Positions 1-9,213 of a DNA stretch of 47,743 bases are shown in pieces. A model generated the notes under the pieces. It had not been told where the DNA came from. It did no database searches and saw only the letters and a list, made by a program, of their open reading frames with translations. A program made the translations under genes and the position numbers. The stretch is from Acetofilamentum sp. (GTDB taxonomy: Bacteria > Bacteroidota > Bacteroidia > Bacteroidales > JAADGE01), in contig DYOF01000004.1 of assembly GCA_020720665.1 (NCBI GenBank), forward strand, positions 5,820-53,562, given 5' to 3'. Positions within the stretch are counted from its first letter, which is position 1; each line of letters starts with the position of its first letter.

Positions 1-179
1 TAAAAATAGATGCTTCTGATTACCTTTTAAACAAAAGCAAATTTTATGTGTTCAATGTTCATTTAAAATTTCGGCTATCCGAAAATAAAATTAAGTACAT
101 TACCTTTAAATGTGCATAGTTGCACGAATAATTTTTATTCAAAGAATTCATTTATTCCGGAAAACAACTATGCAATGAA

Positions 180-671
180 TTATTTTTCTGTTTCTGCTTC
201 TTCAATTACAAAACCTATTTCAGATATTTTCGGTAATTGATTTGCTCTCATGCCGTGCATCATAACAAACTGATAGATACCCGGTTCAATAAAACGAATA
301 GTCGATTTGTATATAAATTTATTTGAAATTAAGTTTCCTTTTTTATTTCCGTACCATTTTCCTTTGTCGTCAGCAATATAATACATAAGTGTATCTGAAA
401 AAATATGCCCTTTTGGAGAAATCATTTGTGAAAAAAGCCAAATATTATCTGTTGAGTAATCTTCTGAATTAACAACAATTACAAATAAATTATAGCTTTT
501 TTTTATGTTATTTATTTCAAATGAAAATTTCATCGGATCATTTATTTCCCAAATCGCAGATGGAATTTCATATGTAAACGATTGGTTTAAAGAACTTTTA
601 CATGACGATACAACCAATAATAAAACGCTTGAAATAAAAAGATAAATGACCGAAATTTTAAGTTTTCTCAT
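180..671 (-). CDS. gldH: GldH-family lipoprotein
   Basis: Predicted outer-membrane or periplasm-facing lipoprotein of the GldH family, known from Bacteroidota gliding motility and also found in non-gliding relatives. The 163-residue protein starts MRKLKISV. It has a hydrophobic signal segment and a lipobox ending VSSC (Cys24). The body shows family-like blocks: YNLFV near the middle, a DTLMYYIADDKGKWYG stretch, and a C-terminal EIGFVIEE. A longer in-frame start at 749 exists but would overlap the upstream gene by 92 nt and put 26 charged residues before the signal peptide. I therefore chose the ATG at 671, which overlaps the ricT stop by 14 nt and suggests translational coupling. The order holB-ricT-gldH is common in this phylum. 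Whether this organism glides cannot be judged from here. Confidence 0.85.
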   Translation of the reverse strand: MRKLKISVIYLFISSVLLLVVSSCKSSLNQSFTYEIPSAIWEINDPMKFSFEINNIKKSYNLFVIVVNSEDYSTDNIWLFSQMISPKGHIFSDTLMYYIADDKGKWYGNKKGNLISNKFIYKSTIRFIEPGIYQFVMMHGMRANQLPKISEIGFVIEEAETEK

Positions 672-1812
672 CTTCTTTTGAATTTTTCTTATTAAAATTC
701 GATTTGTTTTTAGAATGTTTTTTTCTTTTCTTACTCTTTGTTCTGTCAAAACGTGTAATACTTTCTTGTCCTACGACATCGTCATAATCAAATTTAATTG
801 TCGGCTCTGACTCATCGGTTTTTAACTTGTCGACTTTTTTCCCTTTTTTATTGATTTCCAAAATTTCAATAACACGACTTACGGGAATTGCCGTAACATT
901 TACTAAAGAATGCTTATTAAAAGAGTACCAAACTAAGCCCTTAAAAACATCAATTTTCATAAAATAAGCCGTTCCGCCCTCTGTTTCTAAAGCTGTTTTT
1001 GGAGGAAAATCTCTAAGTGCTTCTATATAGCTTTCTTTTTCATAATTTAAACAACATTTGAGCTTTCCGCATTGCCCGGCCAATTTTTGGGGGTTCATTG
1101 ACAATTGTTGATCTCTGGCTGTATCTGTTGAAACCGAACTAAAATCGCTCATCCACGAAGCACAACACAATTCTCTCCCGCACGAGCCTATTCCGCCTAT
1201 TCTGCCTGCTTCTTGCCGAGCTCCTATCTGCCTCATTTCAATCCTGATTTTAAATTCATCTGCTAATTTTCTGATTAATTCTCTAAAATCAACCCGTTTA
1301 TCTGCAATATAATAGAAAATAGCTTTTGTGCCGTCACCCTGAAATTCAACATCGCCGATTTTCATATCTAATTTCATTTTTTTTGAAATTTGACGGGTTT
1401 TTAGCATGATTTGGTCTTCTAACTCCGTTGCAGCTTCCCACTTTTCAACATCAATAGGCTTAACTTTCCTATAAATTACGCGAAGTTTTCCGTCATAAGG
1501 TACACCTTTTCGTTTCATTTGATTTAAAACGAGTTCTCCGGTTAATGATATAATTCCTATATCATGCCCGGGTGATGCTTCTACGGCAACCATATCGCCT
1601 TCGGTTAATGATAAATTATTTGCGTTCTTATAAAATGCTTTGCGAGTATTTTTGAAACGCACTTCAACTATATCAGGAGTATTAACTGATTCAGGATAAT
1701 TTCTTAATTCATTAAATACATTTAATTTATTGCAACTATGCGGATTGCAAACCTTACCTCCTTTTAGGATTTCAGAAGCACATCCCCTTAAGGTATAATC
1801 TTCATTTTTCAT
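658..1812 (-). CDS. ricT: PSP1 domain protein, RicT/YaaT-like
   Basis: Cytoplasmic PSP1-domain protein of 384 residues. In Bacillus the homologue YaaT/RicT belongs to an iron-sulfur-binding complex that affects RNase Y-dependent RNA processing; the role in Bacteroidota is less clear. The PSP1 core is followed by two cysteine blocks, CGRELCC near residue 210 and CGKLKCC near residue 250. Three more cysteines sit at the N-terminus (C11, C22, C27), outside the usual core. The C-terminal 40 residues are a lysine-rich tail. It lies between holB and gldH on the same strand, 148 nt after holB. A perfect 8-bp hairpin ends only a few bases before the start codon and may affect translation. Confidence 0.85.
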   Translation of the reverse strand: MKNEDYTLRGCASEILKGGKVCNPHSCNKLNVFNELRNYPESVNTPDIVEVRFKNTRKAFYKNANNLSLTEGDMVAVEASPGHDIGIISLTGELVLNQMKRKGVPYDGKLRVIYRKVKPIDVEKWEAATELEDQIMLKTRQISKKMKLDMKIGDVEFQGDGTKAIFYYIADKRVDFRELIRKLADEFKIRIEMRQIGARQEAGRIGGIGSCGRELCCASWMSDFSSVSTDTARDQQLSMNPQKLAGQCGKLKCCLNYEKESYIEALRDFPPKTALETEGGTAYFMKIDVFKGLVWYSFNKHSLVNVTAIPVSRVIEILEINKKGKKVDKLKTDESEPTIKFDYDDVVGQESITRFDRTKSKKRKKHSKNKSNFNKKNSKEDEKT

Positions 1813-1814
1813 GT

Positions 1815-1837
1815 TTACTGTTCTTCTTAAACAGTAA
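1815..1837 (-). promoter_or_regulatory. hairpin abutting the ricT start codon
   Basis: Inverted repeat TTACTGTT / AACAGTAA with a 7-nt loop, ending two bases before the ricT ATG. In the transcript it would occupy the ribosome-binding region. An overlapping weaker pair (GTAAG / CTTAC, about 1833-1854) shares bases with it, so the two cannot form together. No T-tract follows, so it is not a simple terminator. A role in translation control is inference. Confidence 0.4.
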
Positions 1838-1960
1838 GGCTCTAATTGCTCTTACGAACAGAAAAATTTAATCTATAATAATTTAATTTTCAAATTTTTT
1901 CCTTTAATCCAATAAATTATATTTTTCTTTTTTCTTTTAGTTGCTCGTAACAATTAAACC

Positions 1961-3115
1961 TTACATATTGGGTTTAACTTTTAACAATCGGGCTAATTTC
2001 AAAGCCAAATCTAAAAATATCAGTTTACCGTTCCCGTTTCTTTCAATATGATTATATGCTTCGGTAAACTCGTCATAAATTGTATAAATATTATTACTAT
2101 GGATATATTTATAAAATTTTTCGGAAAATTTCTTTTCTTCTGCGGTCAAAAATACGATTTTATTTTGATTTTGCGGATTTATATTTAAAATAAAATTTTC
2201 TCTTAAAATTTGAAGTGCATACTCTAAAAAACTTTTTTGACCCTCTCTTCCGGCAACAGAAATTTCATCTGTCCAATTTATTAAGGAATCTACTTTTAAT
2301 GCAAATGCATTTCTCATTAAATCAACAAACCATAAAAAATTTTCTGATGATTGTTCTTGTTCTGTGTTTCGAAGTAAAAAAATTGCTTTTGATAAATTCC
2401 CCTCAGAAATTCTTATAATTTCATTAATTTTGTCGTCCGAAAACTGACGACTTTCTGCTTTTAAAACCGCTCTTACAGACGCTTCATCAATTTTAGGTAT
2501 TTTTATAAGCTGAACTCTTGAAAGTATGGTTTTAATAATACTCTCCGTATTTTCAGAAACCAAAATAAAAAGAGTTTTAGGCGGTGGTTCTTCAATCAAT
2601 TTAAGCAATTTGTTGGCTGTTGAATCATTCATTTTTTCGGGTAACCAAATAATCAAACTTTTAAACTCTGCTTCAAATGGCTTATAATTAAGCTTTTTAA
2701 TAATTTCTTCACTTTCTTGTGAAAAAATTCCGGCTTGCCGATTTTCAACATCAATTCGATTCAGCCATTCATTATATCCGTGATATGCCGAACTCAAAAT
2801 AAACTCCCTCCAATTGTGAAGAAAATCATCGCTTACCGGTTTATTATTCTTTTTTGTATTAACAACCGGAAATGCAAAATGTAAATCGGGATGAATTAAT
2901 TTTTGAAATTTTATGCAAGACGAACATGTTCCGCAGGAATCTGTTTCAGACCTGTTTCGGCATGATAAATATTGAACGTAAGCTATTGCTAAAGCCAATT
3001 TACCGTTACCTTCCGGACCGGTAAATAACCATGCATGACTCATTCGATTCTGTTTAATCGTATAAATCAAATTTTCTTTTATTTGCTTATGTCCGGCTAT
3101 ATCTCTGAAAAACAT
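1961..3115 (-). CDS. holB: DNA polymerase III delta-prime subunit
   Basis: AAA+ clamp-loader subunit of the replicative polymerase, 384 residues. A P-loop-like GPEGNGK lies at residues 33-39, lacking the classical GKT/S ending as is usual for delta-prime. A zinc-binding cysteine set (C52, C61, C64, C67) follows. The SRVQ sequence near residue 200 matches the family's SRC position, and a conserved KLIEEPPP block lies just before it. It is first in the holB-ricT-gldH run and diverges from the methyltransferase gene. A TACTTTTG box lies upstream on the minus strand (3136-3143). Length and motifs fit the Bacteroidota form well. Confidence 0.93.
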   Translation of the reverse strand: MFFRDIAGHKQIKENLIYTIKQNRMSHAWLFTGPEGNGKLALAIAYVQYLSCRNRSETDSCGTCSSCIKFQKLIHPDLHFAFPVVNTKKNNKPVSDDFLHNWREFILSSAYHGYNEWLNRIDVENRQAGIFSQESEEIIKKLNYKPFEAEFKSLIIWLPEKMNDSTANKLLKLIEEPPPKTLFILVSENTESIIKTILSRVQLIKIPKIDEASVRAVLKAESRQFSDDKINEIIRISEGNLSKAIFLLRNTEQEQSSENFLWFVDLMRNAFALKVDSLINWTDEISVAGREGQKSFLEYALQILRENFILNINPQNQNKIVFLTAEEKKFSEKFYKYIHSNNIYTIYDEFTEAYNHIERNGNGKLIFLDLALKLARLLKVKPNM

Positions 3116-3179
3116 TTAACTTTGTTTTTAAGTTTCAAAAGTAAACTTTTTTTTCGCTTATAAAAATTCAGATTAATTA

Positions 3180-3809
3180 ATGCAAACAATTGAAGATTAT
3201 ATAATACAACATACTCAAAAAGAAGACCCTATTTTATATGAATTGAATCGAGAAACTAATTTAAAAACGGTTCAACCCAGAATGATAAGCGGGCATTATC
3301 AAGGAATTTTGCTTGAACAAATCAGTAAAATGATTCGCCCTGAACGCATATTGGAAATTGGAACTTTTACGGGCTATTCAGCCATTTGTTTAGCAAAAGG
3401 CTTAAAACAAAACGGCACCATTCATAGCATAGAAATAAATGATGAACTCGAAAATATAATTTTAAAATATTTTAAAAAAGCCCGAATTGAGAATAGGGTT
3501 AAATTACATTTTGGAAATGCGTTAAAAATTATTCCTGAACTAAAAGAAAAATTTGACTTAGTTTATATAGATGCAGAAAAAACAGAATACCTTAATTATT
3601 ATATTACCGTTTTTGAGAAAATAAGGAACGGCGGATTTATTTTAGTTGACAATACACTTTGGAACGGGAAAGTTGTAATGCCTAATCAATTAAATGACAA
3701 AGCGACACAAAGCATCATTGAATTTAATTCATACGTTAAAAACGACAGTAAAACCGAAAGTATTATATTAAATGTCAGAGACGGTTTAACACTGATACGA
3801 AAAAAATAG
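3180..3809 (+). CDS. SAM-dependent O-methyltransferase, class I
   Basis: Class I O-methyltransferase of the cation-dependent (caffeoyl-CoA/catechol) type, 209 residues and probably cytoplasmic. SAM motif I reads LEIGTFTGYSA (residues 58-68). Likely metal or catalytic positions are D131 in DLVYIDAEK and D157/N158 in LVDNTLWNGKV. It is diverged from holB across a 64-nt gap that holds a TAACTTTG box (3117-3124) on this strand. Proteins of this family are common in Bacteroidota next to holB or gliding genes. The methyl acceptor cannot be predicted from sequence. Confidence 0.88.
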   Translation: MQTIEDYIIQHTQKEDPILYELNRETNLKTVQPRMISGHYQGILLEQISKMIRPERILEIGTFTGYSAICLAKGLKQNGTIHSIEINDELENIILKYFKKARIENRVKLHFGNALKIIPELKEKFDLVYIDAEKTEYLNYYITVFEKIRNGGFILVDNTLWNGKVVMPNQLNDKATQSIIEFNSYVKNDSKTESIILNVRDGLTLIRKK

Positions 3810-3862
3810 TATTAAATCTGAATATAAAATGATTAGGTTTATAAATTTAAGTAAAAAAATAC

Positions 3863-3870
3863 TATTTTTG
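3863..3870 (+). promoter_or_regulatory. -7 box of signalling operon promoter
   Basis: TATTTTTG matches the Bacteroidota -7 consensus TAnnTTTG, 38 nt before the start of the sensor gene. No clean TTTG -33 box is seen at the expected spacing, so the call is tentative. Confidence 0.35.
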
Positions 3871-3907
3871 ATGACTTTTATTAATTATTAAGCAATATCT
3901 GTTTATT

Positions 3908-5992
3908 ATGGGTTTGAAGAAAACTTCTGTTTATATCAATCTATTACTTTTACTGTTTAGTATCGGGATTGTAGCAATTATTCAATTTACCGTTGCCATT
4001 ATTAATAACGATAAAATTAATAACTTAAATAATTTTTCTGCTTTGATAATATCAAACGAAAATTTATCAGAACAACTGAATCCCGTCATCTTAGCAGAAA
4101 ACAATGAAAGTTCTGCTTTTATAAATAAAGTTAAAAAAACAGCTGATTTAATTGACCTTAACTTTTCAACTTTAATTAACGGAGGGCAGTTTAATTTGTC
4201 TTCAATAAAATTGAACATCCATTCTCCCGAAAAAAACCACCTTACATTAATAAACAAAAGTTTTACAACTTGGGTAAACTACAATAAAACACTTAAACAA
4301 TACCTAAATTTCAACCACGACCAAACGGATTTATTAAGCAAGCAATTTTCTGAATTAAAATTCAATACTGAAGCTGTTAAATCGTTTGAATTTTCTGAAA
4401 TTGAGCACTATAAAAAACTTTCACTAATTATAAACATAATTTCAATTCTCTTATTTTTTCTTATCATAACTCTTATTTTTTTACAGTATAGTAAAATAGT
4501 TAAAAGTTTGAAGAGTATTGAAAAGATTATTGATGAAATGACAAATTATAACACAATTAATTCCGACTCAAAATTACCTGACGAATTTAATGATGTTTAT
4601 GAAAAAATTAATAATCTGAATACAAAAACAAACGATATAACCCATTTTATATCTCAACTTGTAAATGAAGATTACAATGTTAAATTTAATAATTACAATG
4701 AAAACGATTTAATTCAATCTCCATTAGTAAAATTAAGAGATAAACTTAAAGAAAATATTGAAATAAATGAGAAAAGACTGGAAGAAGAAAAGTTAAGACA
4801 GTGGTTTGCCGACGGACACGCAAAATTCAATGATATTCTCAGAGATTCCTCTTCTTCAATTAACTTACTGGCAGAAACTTCACTTAAAAACATCGTTAAG
4901 TTTTTTAATGCAGCACAAGGCGGGTTTTTTATTTTAAAAGAAGACGGGAAACAACCATATTTAGAACTCACATCTGCATTTGCATATGACAGAGTTAAAG
5001 CCTTGAACAAAAGAATTAATCTCGGAGAAAGTTTAGTCGGTATGTCTGCATTAGAAAAAAACACCATTTGGTTAAACAATATTCCGGATGATTATATGGA
5101 AATAGAGTCCGGTTTGGGTGAAGCTCCTCCTTCAAATTTGTTGATTGTACCTTTAAAAACCGAAGATTATTTATTGGGGGTAATTGAAATTGCATCGTTT
5201 AATGAATTTAACAAAAATGAAATTGACTTCCTTGAAAGTATTGCAAGAAATATTGCAACAACCTTAGAAACAACAAAAATTACTGATAAAACTTCTGTTC
5301 TCTTAGAAGAATCACAAAAAAAATCAATAGAATTAGCAGAACGCGACAGTGAAATGTCAGAAAAAATACAACAATTAAGAGATGCACAAATTGAAACAAA
5401 AAGAAGCGAATTTGAAATGACCGGATTAATTTCTGCAGTTGATAAGTTATTATATAAGATTGAAATTTCAGTGAGAGGAAAAATTATTTCTGCAAATCAA
5501 CTCTTTATTAACGACATAAAAACAAGAACCGAAGAGTTAAAAAATATGAGCCTAAGCGATTTTATTTCATCTGAACAAAAATCAATCATTGAAAAAATAC
5601 TCAACGACCCGAAAAACAAAAAATCTACACAACATCAAATAACATTTATTTCAAAAAATAACGAAGAAATCAAAGTTAACGCACTCTTTTCACCTGTTCA
5701 TAATGAACAAGAACTTCTCTCAAAAATTATTGTTTTAGCTGATAATGTATCTAAAATTGAAGAATTAACACATAAAAATACAAATCTCATAAAAGAAACC
5801 GAAGAAAAACAAAAACAAATTGAAGAATTTAACTTAATTATTCAAACTAATTTAAACGACTACAAAAATCAATTTAAAGAAGCCGAATCAAAAATAAAAA
5901 AATACAAAGACAAAGAAGAACTTATTAAAGAACAATTTGAATCAGAGTCAGACCAAAAATATACAAGGTGGTTAAACAGTTTTAAATCATAA
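3908..5992 (+). CDS. membrane GAF/PAS sensor without an enzyme domain
   Basis: Sensor protein of 694 residues. Membrane segments lie near residues 10-32 and 168-195 and enclose an extracytoplasmic region of about 135 residues. A HAMP-like and coiled-coil linker follows, then a GAF domain (about 310-455) with the family-like pattern of GESLVGM and NNIPDDYMEI, a coiled coil, a PAS-like segment (about 500-617) and a C-terminal coiled coil rich in Lys and Glu. I see no kinase, phosphatase, cyclase or DNA-binding domain. It heads an operon with the PP2C phosphatase (25-nt gap), SiaB and SiaC genes. It probably feeds a signal to the phosphatase by contact; that is inference. Confidence 0.8.
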   Translation: MGLKKTSVYINLLLLLFSIGIVAIIQFTVAIINNDKINNLNNFSALIISNENLSEQLNPVILAENNESSAFINKVKKTADLIDLNFSTLINGGQFNLSSIKLNIHSPEKNHLTLINKSFTTWVNYNKTLKQYLNFNHDQTDLLSKQFSELKFNTEAVKSFEFSEIEHYKKLSLIINIISILLFFLIITLIFLQYSKIVKSLKSIEKIIDEMTNYNTINSDSKLPDEFNDVYEKINNLNTKTNDITHFISQLVNEDYNVKFNNYNENDLIQSPLVKLRDKLKENIEINEKRLEEEKLRQWFADGHAKFNDILRDSSSSINLLAETSLKNIVKFFNAAQGGFFILKEDGKQPYLELTSAFAYDRVKALNKRINLGESLVGMSALEKNTIWLNNIPDDYMEIESGLGEAPPSNLLIVPLKTEDYLLGVIEIASFNEFNKNEIDFLESIARNIATTLETTKITDKTSVLLEESQKKSIELAERDSEMSEKIQQLRDAQIETKRSEFEMTGLISAVDKLLYKIEISVRGKIISANQLFINDIKTRTEELKNMSLSDFISSEQKSIIEKILNDPKNKKSTQHQITFISKNNEEIKVNALFSPVHNEQELLSKIIVLADNVSKIEELTHKNTNLIKETEEKQKQIEEFNLIIQTNLNDYKNQFKEAESKIKKYKDKEELIKEQFESESDQKYTRWLNSFKS

Positions 5993-6017
5993 CCTTGTTT
6001 AAAAAAAATAATTCAGT

Positions 6018-8618
6018 ATGGAGGTAAACACTTCCCGAAATAACAAAAAAAATAATAGTTTTTCGTATCTAAAGTACGGAGGGCTTATCGGTTTGTTATT
6101 TCCTGTAACAGCTTGGATTTATTATTTCTTTATACAATCACATAAAATAAATATTCTTGAAATAAAAGCATTGCACGTAAATAATCATTTAATTTTTATC
6201 ATATATTTAATTCCTGTAATCTCAATCCTCTATTCAATTTTAACTTCAAAAATTTATTTGAAAAAAAACAAACAACTTATTGATGAAATAAAAACCCAAA
6301 ACAACTTAATTCAACAATTTTTAGATTTTGCAAACTTATTCCGTGAAGAAAAAATTAAATCAATAGAAAATTACTCAATAGAACAATCCGCTGTAAGCAA
6401 AGAACTTTCTACAATTAAAACTTTTTTTATCAAACAACTCAAATCAGAAACCGGATTATCACTAATAGCTTTAAGAAAAGAAAAAATTGCCGAAATATTA
6501 CGAAAACATTCTGAAATTAAACCATTAGTATCCGATTTATTAAACAATATAATTGAACAAACAAACTCTATACAAGGTGCTTTTTATATATTTGATGACG
6601 ATGAACAAAAATTTATTAACATATATACCTATGCATACGGAAGAGAAAAATTTAAAGAACAAAAATTCAAACCGGGCGAAGGTTTAATTGGTCAAGCCGC
6701 CTATGAAAAACATTATATTCTACGAAAAAATATTCCCGATGATTACATAACAATTAATTCCGGATTAATCGGCGAAAAAAAACCGGAAGCATTATTTATT
6801 TTACCCCTCATCGGAAATGAGAATGTTCAGGGAATTATTGAAATTGCAAGTTTAAGCCATACATTCAACGAAGAAACAATTTCGTTTTTAACCGAACTAA
6901 CCGAAATTATCGGACAAACATTATTTAACTTCAAAGCAGGTTCAACAACAAGAAAGTTACTCGAAGAATCAAGAAGTTTAACCGAAAAACTCCAAAAAAA
7001 TGAAAATGAATTAAGAAAAAATGCCGCTCAAATGGAGCGAACTCAAATAGAACTTGAAAAATCAAATATTGAATTAGCAGCAAAAATTTCTGAAGTAGAA
7101 ACCGGTCAAAAAAGGCTACACGCCTTATTAGAAAACGCATCCGAAGTGATTACAATTTATAACAGTGAAGGAATTGTTCAATATGTAAGCCCTTCCGTTA
7201 AAAACATCTTAGGATTTATACCCGATGAAATGATAGGAACAAACCGTTTTGAAAGAGGTGATAAAATCTTACAAGAAGCTTTTGACGAACTCATTTTAAA
7301 CCCCAAAATTGAAAAAATATTCGAATATCAATATACGAATAAAAATAAACAACGAGTTTGGTTAGAAACACGTGCAAGAAACTTAACCGACAATACGGCA
7401 ATCAACGGTATTATTTTTAACACCCGTGATATTACAGTTAAAAAAGAAGCCGAAACAGCAAAACGATTAAGCAGTGAAATGCAAGCCTTGTCTGAAAACA
7501 GTCTCGATATGATTGTCAGAGTCGACCAAGCAGGTAATTTTTTCTATGCAAACCCGATGACAAAAACATTTATCGGCAAAACTTCTGAAGAGCTGATTCA
7601 TAATAATATAAACACTGTTGATTTAAACACCTACGTTGTTAATTTTTTAAAAGAAATAATAGTAAAAACAAATTCAGCAAAAGAAGAAATTCAAACCGAA
7701 ACAGAATTTACAATAAATGATAACAAACGAATTGTTCAATTCAACTCCATTCCCGAATTTGACCAAAACGGATTAATTGCTACATTTTTGTTTGTTGTTC
7801 ATGACATTACAGAGCGTAAAGAAATCGAAATTGAAATCGAAAATAAAAATAAAAATATCACCGAAAGTATAAATTATGCCCAACGTATTCAATCTGCAAT
7901 CATTCCTGATTTTAAAATTATAAAACGCTATTTACCTAAGTCGTTTATTTTTTATGAACCCAGAGATATTGTAAGTGGTGATTTACCATGGTTTTTTATA
8001 AAAAATGATGAAATTTACATAGCTGCAATTGATTGCACCGGACACGGCGTTCCGGGCACCTTATTATCTTTTATCGGTTATTTTTCATTGAACAATATTG
8101 TCGGAAAAGCCGAAAAACAAACAACCGGAGAAATACTTGACGAATTACATTATCAAGTAAGAAAAACATTAAAACAAGACTCTCCCGACTCAAAGGCAAG
8201 AGATGGCATGGATATTGCCCTTATAAAAATTAATTTAACAGAACAAATTTTAGAGTTTTCCGGTGCCCATCGACCCCTTTTCCATTTAAGAGGAAATGAT
8301 TTAAACAGATTAAGGGGAGACCGAAAAGCAGTAGGAGGAAAACCGATGGGAAGAAAAGAAGATGAAATAAATTTTGAAACATTTAAAATAGAACTCGATA
8401 AAACAGATAAAATTTTTATTTTTACAGACGGATTTCCTGACCAAATAGGAGGCGAAGACGGCAGAAAATATCAAGCCGGAAGAATCCAAGAAGAAATCAT
8501 TGAAAAAAATAATTTTTCAATGAACGAATATTATAATTACTTTGTAAATCAATTCAAAGATTGGAAAAAAGGATATAAGCAAATTGATGACATACTTTTT
8601 ATAGGAATAGAAATTTAA
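6018..8618 (+). CDS. membrane GAF-PAS-PAS-PP2C (SpoIIE/SiaA-like) phosphatase
   Basis: Serine/threonine phosphatase of the SpoIIE/PP2C class, 866 residues. Order: two membrane segments (about 19-41 and 56-77), a GAF domain (160-305) similar to that of the upstream gene, a coiled coil, two PAS domains (about 365-480 and 490-605) and a PP2C domain to the end. Metal-site motifs are visible: SGD (in SGDLPWFF, where many relatives read SGDFYWF), DCTGHGVPG and DGFPDQIGGEDG. Known systems pair such phosphatases with a SiaB kinase and a SiaC-type protein, and exactly those follow at 8628 and 9214. The likely substrate is therefore phosphorylated SiaC-like protein. The GAF and PAS domains presumably set activity. 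Confidence 0.9.
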   Translation: MEVNTSRNNKKNNSFSYLKYGGLIGLLFPVTAWIYYFFIQSHKINILEIKALHVNNHLIFIIYLIPVISILYSILTSKIYLKKNKQLIDEIKTQNNLIQQFLDFANLFREEKIKSIENYSIEQSAVSKELSTIKTFFIKQLKSETGLSLIALRKEKIAEILRKHSEIKPLVSDLLNNIIEQTNSIQGAFYIFDDDEQKFINIYTYAYGREKFKEQKFKPGEGLIGQAAYEKHYILRKNIPDDYITINSGLIGEKKPEALFILPLIGNENVQGIIEIASLSHTFNEETISFLTELTEIIGQTLFNFKAGSTTRKLLEESRSLTEKLQKNENELRKNAAQMERTQIELEKSNIELAAKISEVETGQKRLHALLENASEVITIYNSEGIVQYVSPSVKNILGFIPDEMIGTNRFERGDKILQEAFDELILNPKIEKIFEYQYTNKNKQRVWLETRARNLTDNTAINGIIFNTRDITVKKEAETAKRLSSEMQALSENSLDMIVRVDQAGNFFYANPMTKTFIGKTSEELIHNNINTVDLNTYVVNFLKEIIVKTNSAKEEIQTETEFTINDNKRIVQFNSIPEFDQNGLIATFLFVVHDITERKEIEIEIENKNKNITESINYAQRIQSAIIPDFKIIKRYLPKSFIFYEPRDIVSGDLPWFFIKNDEIYIAAIDCTGHGVPGTLLSFIGYFSLNNIVGKAEKQTTGEILDELHYQVRKTLKQDSPDSKARDGMDIALIKINLTEQILEFSGAHRPLFHLRGNDLNRLRGDRKAVGGKPMGRKEDEINFETFKIELDKTDKIFIFTDGFPDQIGGEDGRKYQAGRIQEEIIEKNNFSMNEYYNYFVNQFKDWKKGYKQIDDILFIGIEI

Positions 8619-8627
8619 ACAAATAAT

Positions 8628-9206
8628 ATGACCGAAGCACAAAATAATAATAAAAGTTTCAGATTTGTTTATGATTTTTTCATGAAAATGAAAGAAAATA
8701 ATATTAGTTTTGCATATGAAGGCGAAATTTCACATGAAATTACAAAAGCATTCAGCTCATTAGCCGAAAGCCACATTGCAATTAACAACGAAACGACAGT
8801 CCTCCAAAAAAAAGTTTTTCATGTTATGGTTGAAACATTACAAAACATCAGCAAACATTCCGGTGAAAAATTCAACTTAAATTCAGCCATTGACGGGCAA
8901 GGTATATTTCTTATAAGTAAAAGTGACACAGAATACACCATAACAACCGGAAATGCAATAAGCGTTGAAGAATTACCCCAACTGAAATCAGAACTGGATA
9001 ATATAAACACCAGTAATAAAAGTTCGTTAAAAGAACTTTATAAAGAAAAAATCAAACGCGGCAGACTATCAAATAAAGGAGGTGCCGGCTTAGGTTTCAT
9101 TGACATTGCCAGAAAAACCGAAGAACAATTAATCTATTCTTTTTTGGACATTAACGAAAAAAAAACATACTTTGTATTAACATCAACAATTTCAAGAATA
9201 AAATAA
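8628..9206 (+). CDS. siaB: SiaB-family protein kinase (GHKL ATPase fold)
   Basis: Probable serine/threonine kinase of the SiaB family (DUF6272), 192 residues, cytoplasmic. The GHKL N-box is visible as ETLQNISKHS (Asn73), and the glycine-rich ATP lid as NKGGAGLGFIDIAR (about 149-162). In Pseudomonas aeruginosa SiaB phosphorylates SiaC and the PP2C enzyme SiaA removes the phosphate. Here the phosphatase lies 9 nt upstream and the SiaC-like gene 7 nt downstream, so the same switch is expected. The symbol is given by family and context. Confidence 0.85.
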   Translation: MTEAQNNNKSFRFVYDFFMKMKENNISFAYEGEISHEITKAFSSLAESHIAINNETTVLQKKVFHVMVETLQNISKHSGEKFNLNSAIDGQGIFLISKSDTEYTITTGNAISVEELPQLKSELDNINTSNKSSLKELYKEKIKRGRLSNKGGAGLGFIDIARKTEEQLIYSFLDINEKKTYFVLTSTISRIK

Positions 9207-9213
9207 TAATAAT

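Noticed and set aside
3-119. Open frame on the plus strand at the left edge, 38 codons ending TAG
   Set aside because: Short open frames are common at this base composition, and the stretch contains a hairpin. There is no way to see its start. It could be the 3' end of a gene outside the window, but support is too weak.
180-749. Longer gldH start at 749
   Set aside because: It would place 26 charged residues before the lipoprotein signal peptide and overlap ricT by 92 nt; the ATG at 671 fits better.
2215-2418. Plus-strand open frame inside holB
   Set aside because: Antisense shadow of a well-supported gene; no signal peptide, domain or promoter.
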